Below, one piece after another: positions 48,961 through 61,409 of a stretch of DNA of 64,000 nt. The notes beneath the pieces were generated by a model. It ran no database searches, was not told the origin of the DNA, and was given only the letters and a program-made list of their open reading frames with translations. Position 1 is the stretch's first letter; each line of letters begins with the position of its first letter. The stretch covers positions 11,838,836 to 11,902,835 of the forward strand of contig NC_088805.1 of NCBI RefSeq assembly GCF_011386835.1, written 5' to 3'. The translations under genes were made by a program, and so were the position numbers. The DNA is from Chrysemys picta bellii (lineage: Eukaryota; Chordata; Testudines; Emydidae).

Positions 48961-51045
48961 TTAGACCAGACAGAAACTTTAAATGTTTCCCTTTAAAGTT
49001 TTCCACCCACAGTTGTTTGATCAGAATGTGAACTCTCTTTGTCTAGACGTTGTCCAATCTTCTCTTTATTTTGTTGTATGTTTGAGACAACAAATACAAA
49101 CATTCTTAAAATAAAAATACATTTTCAGTCTGAATTATTTATTTTAGTTTAAGGAAAACACCCCATGAAAGAACAGCAAGAACACTATGGCTGTTGTCTC
49201 TGCACACAGAGGTCCTAGAGACATAAAGGTGCAGTGCACAGAACACGAGGGGATTGCAGTTTCATAGCTCCATACATCACAGCTGGGTTTTGTAATGACA
49301 ACAAAAGCTTTCCAAACTTACAATTGGGGCTCAGACTACAGTATGCTGGGCCTTTAACCAGGCTGAAGCTGTGTTCCAGGACCTCAGGTTAGTCATGTTA
49401 ACTTTACTTGTGTATTCTGCCCTGTGCCAAGGGGAGGAGGTGCTTTCTGGAGCAGAGTCATCTGAAACAAAGGCAAACTATTAGTGAAAATCCCTGCTGA
49501 AGGACTGACCCAGCAATCCACTGATGATTTGTTGTCAGAAGCAGCCCTAGGAGTTTTGCTGGCGAGGGCAGAAAATGTTTTTAGTGCCCCCTATTGTGGC
49601 CAAAGAAAACAAACAAACACCAAAGAAAAACAGATGGCCAATCAACCGAGTGGAGAAAAAAAATACCACCAAAACCCTCGGAACTTGCCGGTAAGGGCAA
49701 CCACCTTCCTTGCTCATCCCTAGAATTGGCCCAGCTTGTTGTGTTGTCATAATGGGGATCCATTTTGGAAAGGAGCTTTGTCCTTTGCTGACTCAATGTG
49801 TAAGTGAACCTCTACAGAGTGAGGCTTGGGAAGCCCCCAAAGGGAAGGGAGTGCCCCAGGTCACTCTGCAGCATCACCTTTGGTCAGTCCTTGGGCTGTG
49901 GAGGGAGCTCCATCCAGCCGTCCTCATCTTGGGCCTTAGAGGGTAACATATAAAAGGGAGACAAATGTGGGGGAAAGAATCTACAAAGACCCCCTCAGTA
50001 AAACATTATGGTTAAAATCCTCCCCTCTCTGATCCCACCGGGGAAACAAACATTCATTCCCAGTCAAGATGGCACAAGCTATAAAATCAGTATTGGGAGA
50101 TTAGACTATTACAAGTTGATAATTTTAATTATGCCTTCTGTTAGCCAATCAGAGCAGATACATTAATTCACAGGTGTTAAGGTGAAAAGGGACCATTATT
50201 AACATCTAATCTGACTTCCCATACAACAGTGGCCAGAGAATTTGACCAAGTGATTCCTGCATCAAGCCCATACCTTTTGGGATTAACTAGTGCATATATT
50301 TTAAAAAGACATCCAACAGTTGGGAGTAGATTCCTCAATCAGGTTAGTATCGATAGGGATAGAACTATGGTGTTGATAAATGAAGTCACTGTGGGTGGCA
50401 CTCATAGGGAGGAGGAGGAGCAGTTGTTGGCAAGCCAGGAACCTTTAGAAGTGCACCAATACCCAGAACACAGCTTGCGTGTTTATTTTGTTTGCCTGCT
50501 TAGATTGTAAGTTCAGTGGGGCAGGCCCCATGTCTCCTTTATAAAGAGTACACACTGAGAGCCCTCACCAAATGAATAATAAAGGCAGTAGGTTCCAATG
50601 AAGAGAAATGGGGACAGGTATGTGCCAATGTGGGGAACTGGCTCAGCAGTCATTTAGTGCCCCAGCCTGTCCCACTGAAGTCAATGGGAGCCCTTTGAGA
50701 GTATGGGAGATCTTGGAATATTAGAATAAATCCAGAGGTTGTACTTGATGCCTGGGGCACAAAGATTGGCCAAGCTCCTGAGGCCACTAATTTCCAACCC
50801 AAAGGTTTTGGTGGGGCTTAGCCCCATGCTTCCTCCAGCCTATCCCTGCTCTTAAACCAATAGGGCCAAGAACCAGTCAGACTTCTCCGCGCTCACTTTC
50901 TCATTCAATTTTATTTCTATTTCTCTCTTCTATCTATCTCCCATCCTGGCTTTTTCTCTGTCCATTCATTTTACTCTCCTTTTCTCTTCTGCCTCCCTAC
51001 CTTTGCCCCTCCCCCCCCCTGCACTTTGTGAACTGCTGCTGCAGT

Positions 51046-51130
51046 GCTGAAGTCCAAAGTTCAGTAACTTGCTAAGCACACGGATAAATATGAACCTTGG
51101 AGAATTTACACTGCTCCAATGTAAACAGAT
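51046..51130 (+). promoter_or_regulatory. HNF1A: HNF1A proximal promoter block
   Basis: GCTGAAGTCCAAAGTTCAGT (51046..51065) contains a direct-repeat-1 pair (AGTCCA and AAGTTCA) and matches the HNF4A site of the mammalian HNF1A promoter as I recall it. An AT-rich GGATAAATATGAACC (51082..51096) could serve as a TATA-like element. TGTAAACA (51120..51127) is a forkhead (FOXA) consensus. The block lies about 300 bases upstream of the ATG. It implies that HNF4A and FOXA drive the gene, as in mammalian liver and pancreas. The transcription start is not determinable here. Confidence 0.8.
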
Positions 51131-51348
51131 AGCCAAGGGTCCCTTTATCAGCACTGGCTCAGGACAGTCGTGGGGGGTCTGAAGTGGCTCATTTTTGTAT
51201 TTTGTTTTTTGGGGGGGGTGCAAAGGGGGAATCTATGCCATTCCCACTCTGCTGACAGTCGGGCGTGTTATCTCAGGAACATGGTGTAGGGAAGGCTGAA
51301 GGCAGAACGTGCTGAAACTCAAATCCAAGGGACACCAGACTGAAGACC

Positions 51349-51683
51349 ATGGTCTCTAAGCTGAGTCATCTTCAGGTGGAGCTGCTGGGAGCACTGCTGG
51401 AGTCAGGGCTAACCAAGGAGACCCTGATCAAAGCGCTCGGGGAAGTGGACCCCTACGCCCTCCAGAGTGAAAGCCAGCGTGCCATCAGTGCCATCCAGGC
51501 AGAAAAAGGGGAACCCTGTGCTGAAATTCCCAATCTGCCCAATGGGATGGAGGAATCCAGGATGTCCGAGGAGGAAACCTCTGACGATGGGGAGGAATTC
51601 ACCCCTCCAATAATGAAGGAGCTGGAAAACCTGAGTCCAGAGGAGGCTGCTCACCAGAAGGCTGTGGTGGAGAGACTATTACA
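51349..51683 (+). CDS. HNF1A: HNF1A exon 1 (dimerisation domain and start of POU-specific domain)
   Basis: HNF1A is a dimeric homeodomain activator of liver, pancreas, gut and kidney genes. The ATG at 51349 (GACCATGG) begins [20 protein letters not shown], the dimerisation helix (about residues 1 to 32), which binds the cofactor PCBD1/DCoH. A variable linker follows, then an acidic stretch ([12 protein letters not shown]) and the POU-specific start [20 protein letters not shown]. The exon ends CA followed by GTAAGA, phase 2 as in human. It encodes 111 full codons plus two bases, three residues more than human, in the linker. HNF1B is excluded because its N-terminus and linker differ (MVSKLTSLQQELL). 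Confidence 0.97.
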
Positions 51684-53059
51684 GTAAGAACATGGTTTTC
51701 CTTTCCCCTTCTTGCTCTCCGTTCCTTTATTTCTCTTTCCTTCACCTCTTCCCTGAAATATGTTAGGGATTACAGTTGATCTAAGCGTGCAGAGATTCTC
51801 CCCATCAATGCCAGCCCCAAAATCCACTGAACTGACAAGCTTCATGTTCCTTAATAATGTTCAGTTTCCTTCCAAAGACATTTCAAACATACGCACACAC
51901 AAAGTGCCATGGGGCCCAATTACATATTAAAAGTGCTAATATCATCTGGGAAACAAGGACTTCAGAAAAATCTGGGAGCTGTACAACTTCTGTCGCTTTA
52001 GCTGTCTGTCAGTTTTTACAGAAGCCACCACTTCAGTGGTTAGAAAAAAATAAGAAAATAAGTCGTCATATTAACTTCCATCATGTAGTGTGGGGATTCT
52101 CATCATAGGAGGGAAAAATACTCCTAAGTTCTCTTGCCATTTTTACAGAGATGTATATTGTTATTTTACTGACTTTAGCTAGAGTCAAGTATTTGTCAGT
52201 AGAGACAAATTAAGAGAGCCTGATCTTCATGTCTTTGTGCAGGTAAGACTCCCACTGATTTCAGTGGGAATTTCAGATGAGGGAGTGCCAGCCAAATTGG
52301 TTGGCAATCCAGGTCAACATACCCAATGCTTCTATCCTCCATCTCCCATCATGAACACTGAATATAGACCATGTGCAGTCTACGGACTACTGTTTTATGA
52401 CTTGCCTTAACATGCAATTATTTAGTCTTAATAGCCAAAAAAGTATGAGTTTCCCGAACCATTCACTCTCACTCCAGTAAACCCATAGACAGAATCAGAA
52501 TTGTGCTCCTGCAATTCTAACTCAGCGACATGAATCCTAGGGATTCCAATGGCTGGTCTGCCTGAGCAAGGACTTCAGGATATCGCCCTTCAAATCCACC
52601 TAACACAATTAAATCCTTAGCCACAAAATCTCATCTGTCTGCACTGAAGCTATTCTCCAAGATTAGGAACAGACAGGAGGCACAGGGTGACTACGATGTT
52701 CTGGAGACTCAAACCGGTACTTACAATCTTTTATGGGAAAATTAAACTGCAGTTAGAGGATTTACCGGCTTTGTGGCCATTCCTTTTTATGGGGAAAGGA
52801 TATTAATACAAAACATAACAAGAAAAAGTATGTGCAAAACCCCAGCAATAGCCCCAAGATAGAGAGATAGCACAGTACTTAAGGGTTAAATATTCACTGT
52901 AATATTTAAGAGGGGATGGTTCTATTGCCTGACCTCTAGAGAGTCTGGGCAGATTTGGAGCTGATCACATTACAGTAGCTGAAGGAAGAAAATACACTGG
53001 AACAGCACTTACCTGAGAGGAAAGATGCTCCCCATAATTCAATCTTCTTTTCCATCCAA

Positions 53060-53286
53060 TAAACCCCTTTCCCTTCTCTGCCTTTTAATTTTGTCCCCCT
53101 CCCTCTTTCTTACACCCTTGCTGTTTCCAACTCCCCTGTTCTATATCTGTTTTCCTCAGATCCTCCTTTTCTATCCCCCCCCCCCCCACTTCTCTCTGTC
53201 TCTCATCACCCTATTTCTATGTCTGCCTGTCTGTCTCTCTTTCACATTGCTTTTACCCATCTCCTTCTCTCTCTCTTCTCCCTAAG
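53060..53286. repeat. Polypyrimidine (CT-rich) tract
   Basis: A long run of C and T on the plus strand with a run of 13 C residues near 53177..53189 and CTGTCTGT/CTCT simple-repeat stretches. It may adopt non-B DNA. The open frame across it (86 codons, leucine and phenylalanine rich) is compositional. Confidence 0.75.
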
Positions 53287-53744
53287 CCTGTGTAGAGATC
53301 TTGGGGCAGTTTGAGCTCCAGTTGCACCGGGCGGGCCCTGGCTAGTTACTAATTATCCAATGGCTTTATTATTTCTCTTTTGTCTTATAAATTTATAAAC
53401 GAAAAGACCCTGATAAGCTTTTTGATCATTAACTTCTGATGATTTATCAGGTGTCTCTCCATAGAGAAAGCCATGGAAGCTAGAGAAGAGCACCTGGCTT
53501 TATCCCCTCTTTAATGAATGGATCAAGCAGGAATTAAACTCCATCCACTGTGCTCTGGTAAAGAGAATTTCACAACTGGAGGGAATTCCTATCCAGGAGT
53601 TGGGGATCCAGTGTGGTCCTTCACCCCCACATCGCCCTTCACCTTGGCATAAACTCTGGTTTCTGATCTTCCCCATCTTTCCAGTTGCCCTGTGGTTTCT
53701 GTCAGTTTCAGCACAAAACTAATTTCTATACCACATTTTTACAG

Positions 53745-53955
53745 TAATGCTTTGCACTTCATCAGCATTTTCTAACTGAGGATCTCAAAGCTCTTTACAC
53801 ACTGTGAATGAGACATCATCCTCATTTACAGATGAGGAAACTAAGGCACGGAGAGGTTAAGTGCCTTAACCATGGTTACATGGGAAGTTGGTGGAAGAGC
53901 TGGAAATAGAACCATGATCTTCTCTCTTATCCACAAGGCATGGAGCATATTGACC
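53745..53955 (-). mobile_element. MIR-like SINE, antisense
   Basis: ATTTACAGATGAGGAAACTA, AGGCACGGAGAGGTTAAGTG and GAAATAGAACCATGATCTTC are the antisense MIR core in order. The 3' end is at the left. Confidence 0.6.
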
Positions 53956-54961
53956 CAAATCCATTAAAAATGTCTCCTAAATGGGGGCAGTGGATAGATA
54001 GGTCTGATAAAAATCTTTGCCTTTCTGCACAATTTTAAAAAGCAATTGTATGTTTGGGGAAGTAAATTAAAAACATCTGGGTCAATATCAGAGACCGATA
54101 ATGGGCAAGCAACAACTAAGAAGCCCCTTCAGGAAAGAAGCCTTCTTTTAATAGAAGAAGGCCTGATGGGCATGTCCTTAAAATAATAATTTATATTATA
54201 TATAAATAATCCTAAATAATGTAGGTGTTTTTGAAAATGTCTCAATTCACTTGACAAAGGAACAGGATTGGAGATGTGGTAAGAAGTCAATATTATACAT
54301 AGTACAAAATGGTGTATTATAGAAATCACTTCCCACCAGCTGGGACACAAGGTAGGAGAGCAGCCTTGATCACCTAGCACAACGGCATGCAGAACAGAGC
54401 TTCCCTACTTGCAAATTGATGGTTGCTCAAAAACCTGAGTGCATGATTTTGTGGTATTCAAATACATAGGCACTATGAAAGTGCAGAAATCTCCTTATGT
54501 GTTACCAGCAGTTTTCAGACTATTGTAGACCATATCTCAATCAAAAGATTGTCTCATGGACACCTCACCTCCTGTTCATAGTCACAGTAACTTACTTGCT
54601 TACATGGGAAAGTAACATAGGAAAATTTTTAATGTATTTCTGTGCTTTTGATGTACTGCCTGCTAACAAGGAGAAAAAGCACAATGTGACCAGTCACCTT
54701 TCTGCAGACCATTAGTATGTGCTCTGTGAAACACTAGTGATCCTGCGAAGCAGTTTGTGAACCACTGTATTACACTGAATGAATCCAGTATGGAAGCAAT
54801 TGCTCCCTTACATAGCTCTAAGTTCATTTGCTGGAGTCCATTACCCATTGTCCCTACAGAATACACTGAGTATGCAATCCACAGGGAGGTTTCCTTAGTG
54901 AGGAGCTAGTGGGGCAGCCCTTCACCCACTACACTGTGAATCCCAGAAGAGAGTTAAGGGA

Positions 54962-55075
54962 TGGGATTTTCAAGAGTACCTCAGTGATTCAGAAGTACAA
55001 GTCTCATTGCTCTTCCATGGGACCCACAATCCTAAATAATGTAGGTGTTTTTGAAAATGCCTCAATTCACTCCAT
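54962..55075. repeat. Small foldback repeat with a related copy 820 bases upstream
   Basis: GGATTTTCAAGAGTACCTC at the left pairs imperfectly with the complement of AGGTGTTTTTGAAAATGCC at the right, a MITE-like hairpin. Its right half (55028..55071) is nearly identical to 54208..54251, one base differing in 44. The left half of that upstream copy is not recognisable. Confidence 0.5.
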
Positions 55076-56811
55076 AAAGGACAGAACTGGAGGGAGAAGT
55101 CAATAGTAAATTAATTAATTTGTGGGGGGAGGCTATGGGGGCAATTATTAGTTATTTCCTATGGAGAAGATAGAATACAGATTGTCTTTGGTGGGGGACA
55201 GGGGAAGGCGCAGACTTCAATCGGTGAGGGGTATGCGGCGGATGTATGAGAAGTCAGGATAAGGGCTGCTGTTCCCTGTGGGTAGGTATAGCAATTTTTC
55301 CTTCTAGGGCAAAGGGTAGAATTCCACAAGGAAAGAGGGAGGTTGAGATGCTAAGATTTTCTAGGCATATTTTCTGAAGAGGAAACAGGGAGATGTAGAG
55401 GTAAAAGGCCCAGCCCTTTCCCCCAGGGAGCTAGTTGCTGAGGGGCCCTGAGATTAAGCTATAACACCCCTTTTATGTCAGCATCTGATTGTATAGGCCA
55501 AGCTAAGGCAAACCAAGCAAAGTTCAAATGAAAACAACCATGCTGAGGTTAGTCTTACCTTCCCTGCTCTCTGCCTATCTCAGGTCCAGTCTGTGCATTG
55601 AAACCGGCGATAGATGTCTGGCAGTCGTCAATTAAAAGGACTGGTGGGATGATCCTGAGCACTTCAAAGCTCTGGGCCTCCTTTGAACTCGTTTCCAGTT
55701 CAAACCACAAGGAATTCAGAACCTGCCTCCAAGAGATCAAATCAGATCTTTGGCACAAGGGAATCTGAAAAGGATCAGATTATGCTGCCCTGAGAGGTGG
55801 TGGAGAATAAAGGAAAGAGGATGGACAGAAAGAGGACAAAAAAAGGGAGAGAGAGAGAAAGATTGGGAAGAAAAAATCAGGAAGAGTGAAGGAGAGAGAA
55901 GGTCCCTTGAATGTTACATCCCCAGCTCTCTGGATTGGGTTTTCTTTAATGCTAACAACTTGATATTTACTTTCCATTTAAATTTGAGATGTTGCTATAA
56001 ATTATCAACTAGCCTCTTGTTCCCTTTGAGTTTATAACTAACTACCTGGGTTACTTATTGTTCAAGTAACAAAAGGGAGGTGAATACGCCCTCAAAAAGC
56101 AACCTCACAACTGAGGAAAGGAGCAGCTGGAATGGAAGAGATAGGACCCCATGCCCCAGAGGTTGTATAGGCCAGGGAGAGAGCCTATGCTCAGGAGACA
56201 AGGAGAAGCTGAAGGCAAGAGACCAGGACGTAGAAGATGGGAAGGAAAGAGTAAAAGTCTATTATCTGAGGATAAGGAAAATCTGGAGATAGACCCTGAA
56301 GAATGGTAAAGCAATGGGGGTAAAGTTTGTACTTGGGAAGAATGGAAAGCTGAAGCCAAAATGAGGCAGGAAGTGGTCAGATGTTGAACAAGGCTGGGAC
56401 CTTTTTGCCGTCCTGATTTACTAAATTAATTGGGCGTTTTGCCCAAGTAAGGTGAGCAAGATTGGGCCTGGGGTGAAATCCTACTCCGACTGAAGGCAAA
56501 GAGAGTTTTGCCATTGACTTCAGTGGGGCAAGGATTTCACCCCTGGTGTTTGTGTCTATGGTGAAGGTCTCTGCAGGTGGCACAATGAGGATAAGTGATA
56601 GTCTGTGAGAGTGTTCAACTGACCTAGCAACACACACAGCCTGCTCTGCAGTATAACCTAGGGTCACGAGGTCTCTTTACACAGGAATTAAAGCTTTGGC
56701 TTTGACAGTACATGTGCACACAGTTAAGGCATCATCTATGCTACACCATGAAACCACCCTTTACCCGTGTTAGGGGACATCCGTGCTGTAAACAGCTCCC
56801 AAGTGCAGATG

Positions 56812-56988
56812 CACCTCAGTGGTTTGAGCATTGGTCTGCTAAACCCAGGGTTGTGAGTTCAATCCTTGAGGGGGTCACTTAGGGATCTGGGGCAAAAATC
56901 TGTCTGGGGATTGGTTCTGCTTTGAGCAGGGGGTTGGACTAGATGACCTCCTGAGGTCCCTTCCAACCTTGAAATTCTATTATTCTAA
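56812..56988 (+). mobile_element. tRNA-derived SINE with CR1-like tail, sense
   Basis: CTCAGTGGTTTGAGCATTGG (A-box side), GGGTTGTGAGTTCAATCC (B-box-like), then a tail GGACTAGATGACCTCCTGAG and on to ATTCTATTATTCTA. It lies in HNF1A intron 1 in the same orientation as the gene. Confidence 0.85.
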
Positions 56989-59209
56989 TTGTAGACACAC
57001 CTTGGGAATGTGTGTCTACCTTGGCACCCCATAGTGTTCTAAACTGTGAAAGAGTGTGAGTCTCATCCTCTCCCAAGTACCTCCCCACTCCTTCCTGACA
57101 GAGAGAGCTGGGGATTCTGATAAGAGAGAGAGAGGAAGTAAGTGGCTCAGATGCCAAGTGGGAAGGAAGTCAGTATGTTATAGAAGCGTCTATGGGTGAT
57201 CATGAATCCCCCTCCCTTTCTTCACTAGCTGACCCAGAAACATGATCTGAAAGACAGGGCAGAAGCCTTGCCCTTGAGCATCTTCTAATCTATCACTGTA
57301 CAACAGAATCCTGGGGCTGTTGGGTATCTCTTTAAAGAAGGAAAGTGCCCAGGGCTCAGCTGCAGGCTAGATTCATAGAGGCTGAATTAAGAAAGACCAC
57401 AATAAGGAGGAGATTAGTCCTCGTCTCAAGAGGTAGTAGAGCAAACACCAACTGCTTAAAGCTCAGGAATGGGGAAAAATAGGCTAGATGGGTTGCCCTA
57501 ATTTGGGGGTCTTTGAAGAGTACAAGGGGAGAGGGTGGAAAATGGAGCATTTTGGCACAGCTCCACCATCAGAGAACCACCAGTGGTGCCATTTTAAGAA
57601 AAGAGATTTCTCCCCCTGTCTCAGCCTCCTGCCACACTTTAACTGCAGTTGAGCTTGCTCCTTGGACCGTCTGGTTGCTGTGGAAGAGGCTGCAGCAGGA
57701 ATAGAGATAAGGGTGTTTGCGCTGAGAGAACAGGTGCGGACTTTGTCCTTCTTATCGCCTTTCAGCCTCTGACAACCCACAGAGTCAACAAAGCAGCTAG
57801 TACACAGGCTGCTCTCGCCCTCCACCCCCAACTGTCCTGCTGTATTTTCCCCAGAGTCCTGGGTATTTTTCTCTTATTCCACCCACCTGCTACTGGTATT
57901 CGGAGAGGACATCAACATTATCTATACCGTGTTGGGATCACATCCAGTCCAGTCAGTCCCTCAGGCATTTCACATTAGAAACACAGAGGGCAGCTCCATG
58001 TTACATCTGCAAAGAAATCATACATTTCCTCAACACAGGGGTTGTCCATGTTTGGTTCTAAACTGCTTGGTTCACATCTTCCAAGTTCTACTGAGTTTCA
58101 GGTTCAGTCAAACCCAAACCAGTCACCGAAATTCAACCACAATCCCCTTAGTCAGCCCCATGGTTACTCAAATGCTCAGGAACCTTATCAGACGTTCTGA
58201 TAAACCTTATCAGATTTACAACTATTATGAAATTCCCAAGGTCAGTTTACTACTTTGGGTTTTTTTTCATGCAGTTTTACACTTCTTGGCTTGTACAGTG
58301 CAGTGGTTGGGATTGTAAATACGTGTTCATTTTTTTTCTCTAAGTACATAGATGCAAAATGGAAAATTTGAAAGAGCAGATGTGTGCTTATCAATATGTG
58401 TATATGTAAAGTGCCATATGTGTAAGGACATGTGGGTGGTGTATATGGTCAGTGTCTGGGTACAGGAGTCTCACATGCATGAGTATATATTGTAGAATCA
58501 TGTAAAGTTATTTTGGGTTTGGAGCTCCACTCTCTCTTGGCGGCTCTGCTGTGGGTTACCCCAAGCTGGATCAGAGCCAGAGTCGGAGTGCGAGTCCAAG
58601 TGAGGATCAGTCGGTCTGATATTAAAGTGAACCCAGTTTAGGAAAGTACATTACGTTATCTGTGAGCACACATCCCCCACAGACAGGGAAGCAGAGAAAA
58701 AGAGACCCACCTCCTGAAACTGAAAAGCAGAGCCCAGAACATACAGCATTGTGAGAAATGGAACCCTGAAATATGGGACATCCTCTGCTCCACCCCTCAT
58801 CCCTCTCCCGCTGCTCCAGAGGTGACAGGCTCTTGGTCAGAATTGAGCTACATAGGAAGGATGGCATAGAGGAAACCGTCACCACTGCTACTCCAAGGAG
58901 TTCAGTCTCCAGGGCTATCAAAAATACTCATTAAAAGATTTAGGCAAGTAAGTCGTTTAGCTTGGAGGTTAGGTCAAACCACTGCATAGAGTGTCACACT
59001 GAACAAAAGATTTCCTTGGAGAGATGAACGGTTATTATGCAGCATACTAAATCTATCCTACCTGCCTCATCAAAGGCAAAGCATGAACAGAGGATTCACC
59101 TCTCTCATTGCTTCTGGTGCCCACACTTCATGCAAGAAGTGCTGGTTGACATTCCTTGAATCCCTTCTGTGCAACCTGGATACACAGACAAGAATTCTAT
59201 CTTTAATGA

Positions 59210-60327
<1,118 letters not shown>

Positions 60328-60514
60328 AGTTCACCCATGCTGGTCAGGGACTCGTGGCAGAGGAGCCCATGGGAGATGACCTGCCCACCAAGAAAGGGAG
60401 AAGAAACCGTTTTAAGTGGGGTCCTGCCTCACAACAGATCCTATTCCAAGCTTACGAGAGACAGAAGAACCCGAGCAAGGAGGAGAGAGAAGCATTGGTG
60501 GAGGAGTGCAACAG
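60328..60514 (+). CDS. HNF1A: HNF1A exon 3 (nuclear localisation signal and first homeodomain half)
   Basis: The exon is 187 bases, equal to human exon 3. It completes a glutamine codon (C+AG) then reads FTHAGQG, a short linker, [20 protein letters not shown] and [27 protein letters not shown] is the basic nuclear localisation signal at the homeodomain N-terminal arm. The exon ends AACAG before GTGAAG (phase 2), splitting an arginine codon within the unusual 21-residue insertion region of the HNF1 homeodomain. Spacing and phase match human exactly. Confidence 0.98.
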
Positions 60515-61170
60515 GTGAAGGAGGGTCTCCAGTGTTGATGGAGGAGGGGAAAAAGAGAGGGATGGAATAGGCCTTTGTGTGCTCTTGCTATACTGCCAGA
60601 AGCCATACTCTGCTCTGTGTAAGGGCAATGGGGTAGCAGTGGATTGAGATCTCCTATTGTTCTTTCTTTGGGATACAATTTGCAAAACGCTGTGTAGTGA
60701 AATCCCAATACACAGACAAAGTAAGAGAATGATTGGCTAGAGCCAGCTAGAGAACAAGCTTCCAGCACTGAACTCTCACTGCCTGTTATTCCAGTCCTGG
60801 GCTCTACCTCTCTAACCACTGTACAGAACAGCCTGCTCATCCTGCCCTGGGCCTCTGCTTACAGGGTGACCCGGCCTGATGGCATGCATACAGACACCAA
60901 AGTCATGAACACACCACACACCCACACAGACCTTTGGCTGTGGAGCGTGCCCCCCTCCCCCCCAACTCCATGAGTGCATCATCGAGGTGCTGGGGTTATG
61001 GAGACCCTGCCTGGTCACAGGAGCCACCGTAGCACATATTAGATGATTAGGGAGTCAACCCAGAGCTATCAATCATTCAACAGTGCTCCAGCTCACCAAA
61101 CAGAAAGAAAAAGTGTTTCCTAATGCAGCTATGAGATCACCAAGGCCCTTCCTGTGCTCTCTCCTGACAG
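60515..61170 (+). other. HNF1A: HNF1A intron 3
   Basis: 656 bases between GTGAAG and CTGACAG. There is a C-rich spot near 60950..60963; no transposon recognised. Confidence 0.9.
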
Positions 61171-61409
61171 GGCAGAGTGCATTCAGCGTGGCGTCTCCCC
61201 ATCCCAGGCCCAAGGTCTGGGCTCAAACCTGGTCACCGAGGTGAGAGTTTATAACTGGTTCGCCAACCGTAGGAAGGAGGAGGCCTTTCGGCACAAGCTA
61301 GCCATGGATACCTACAGTGGGCCGCAGCCCAGTTCTGCTCCCCCACTGACCTCTCACAACTCTTCCTCCCTTCAGCCAACGCCTGCTATCTCGCCAAGCA
61401 AAGTCCATG
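61171..61409 (+). CDS. HNF1A: HNF1A exon 4 (rest of homeodomain, start of transactivation region)
   Basis: The exon is 239 bases against 242 in human, so one residue shorter, and ends in phase 1 (CAT G, then GTGAGT) like the human exon whose last codon is Gly319. It reads [20 protein letters not shown] and [20 protein letters not shown], the recognition helix WFANRR included, then [11 protein letters not shown] serine/proline-rich segment follows, ending ISPSKVHG. The first 320 codons are encoded by exons 1 to 4. The proline-rich part has only a 5-base C run (61340..61344). The transactivation domain (exons 5 onward) is outside the window. Confidence 0.97.

Larger units (their letters stand above)
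37480..51040. other. SPPL3-HNF1A intergenic region
   Basis: There is no protein-coding exon that I can support. Transposon remains are listed separately. Segments with nothing recognised are about 38330..38785, 38980..40377, 40620..41575, 41740..43225, 43370..46810, 46985..47868 and 48975..51040. A piece at about 50497..50590 (GCTTAGATTGTAAGTTCAG and so on) resembles an interspersed-repeat tail of uncertain class. Mammals have an antisense lncRNA (HNF1A-AS1) in this interval; I cannot see evidence for or against one here. Confidence 0.6.

Noticed and set aside
53025..53285. A leucine/proline-rich frame that looks like a membrane protein
   Set aside because: It is an artefact of a polypyrimidine tract in HNF1A intron 1.
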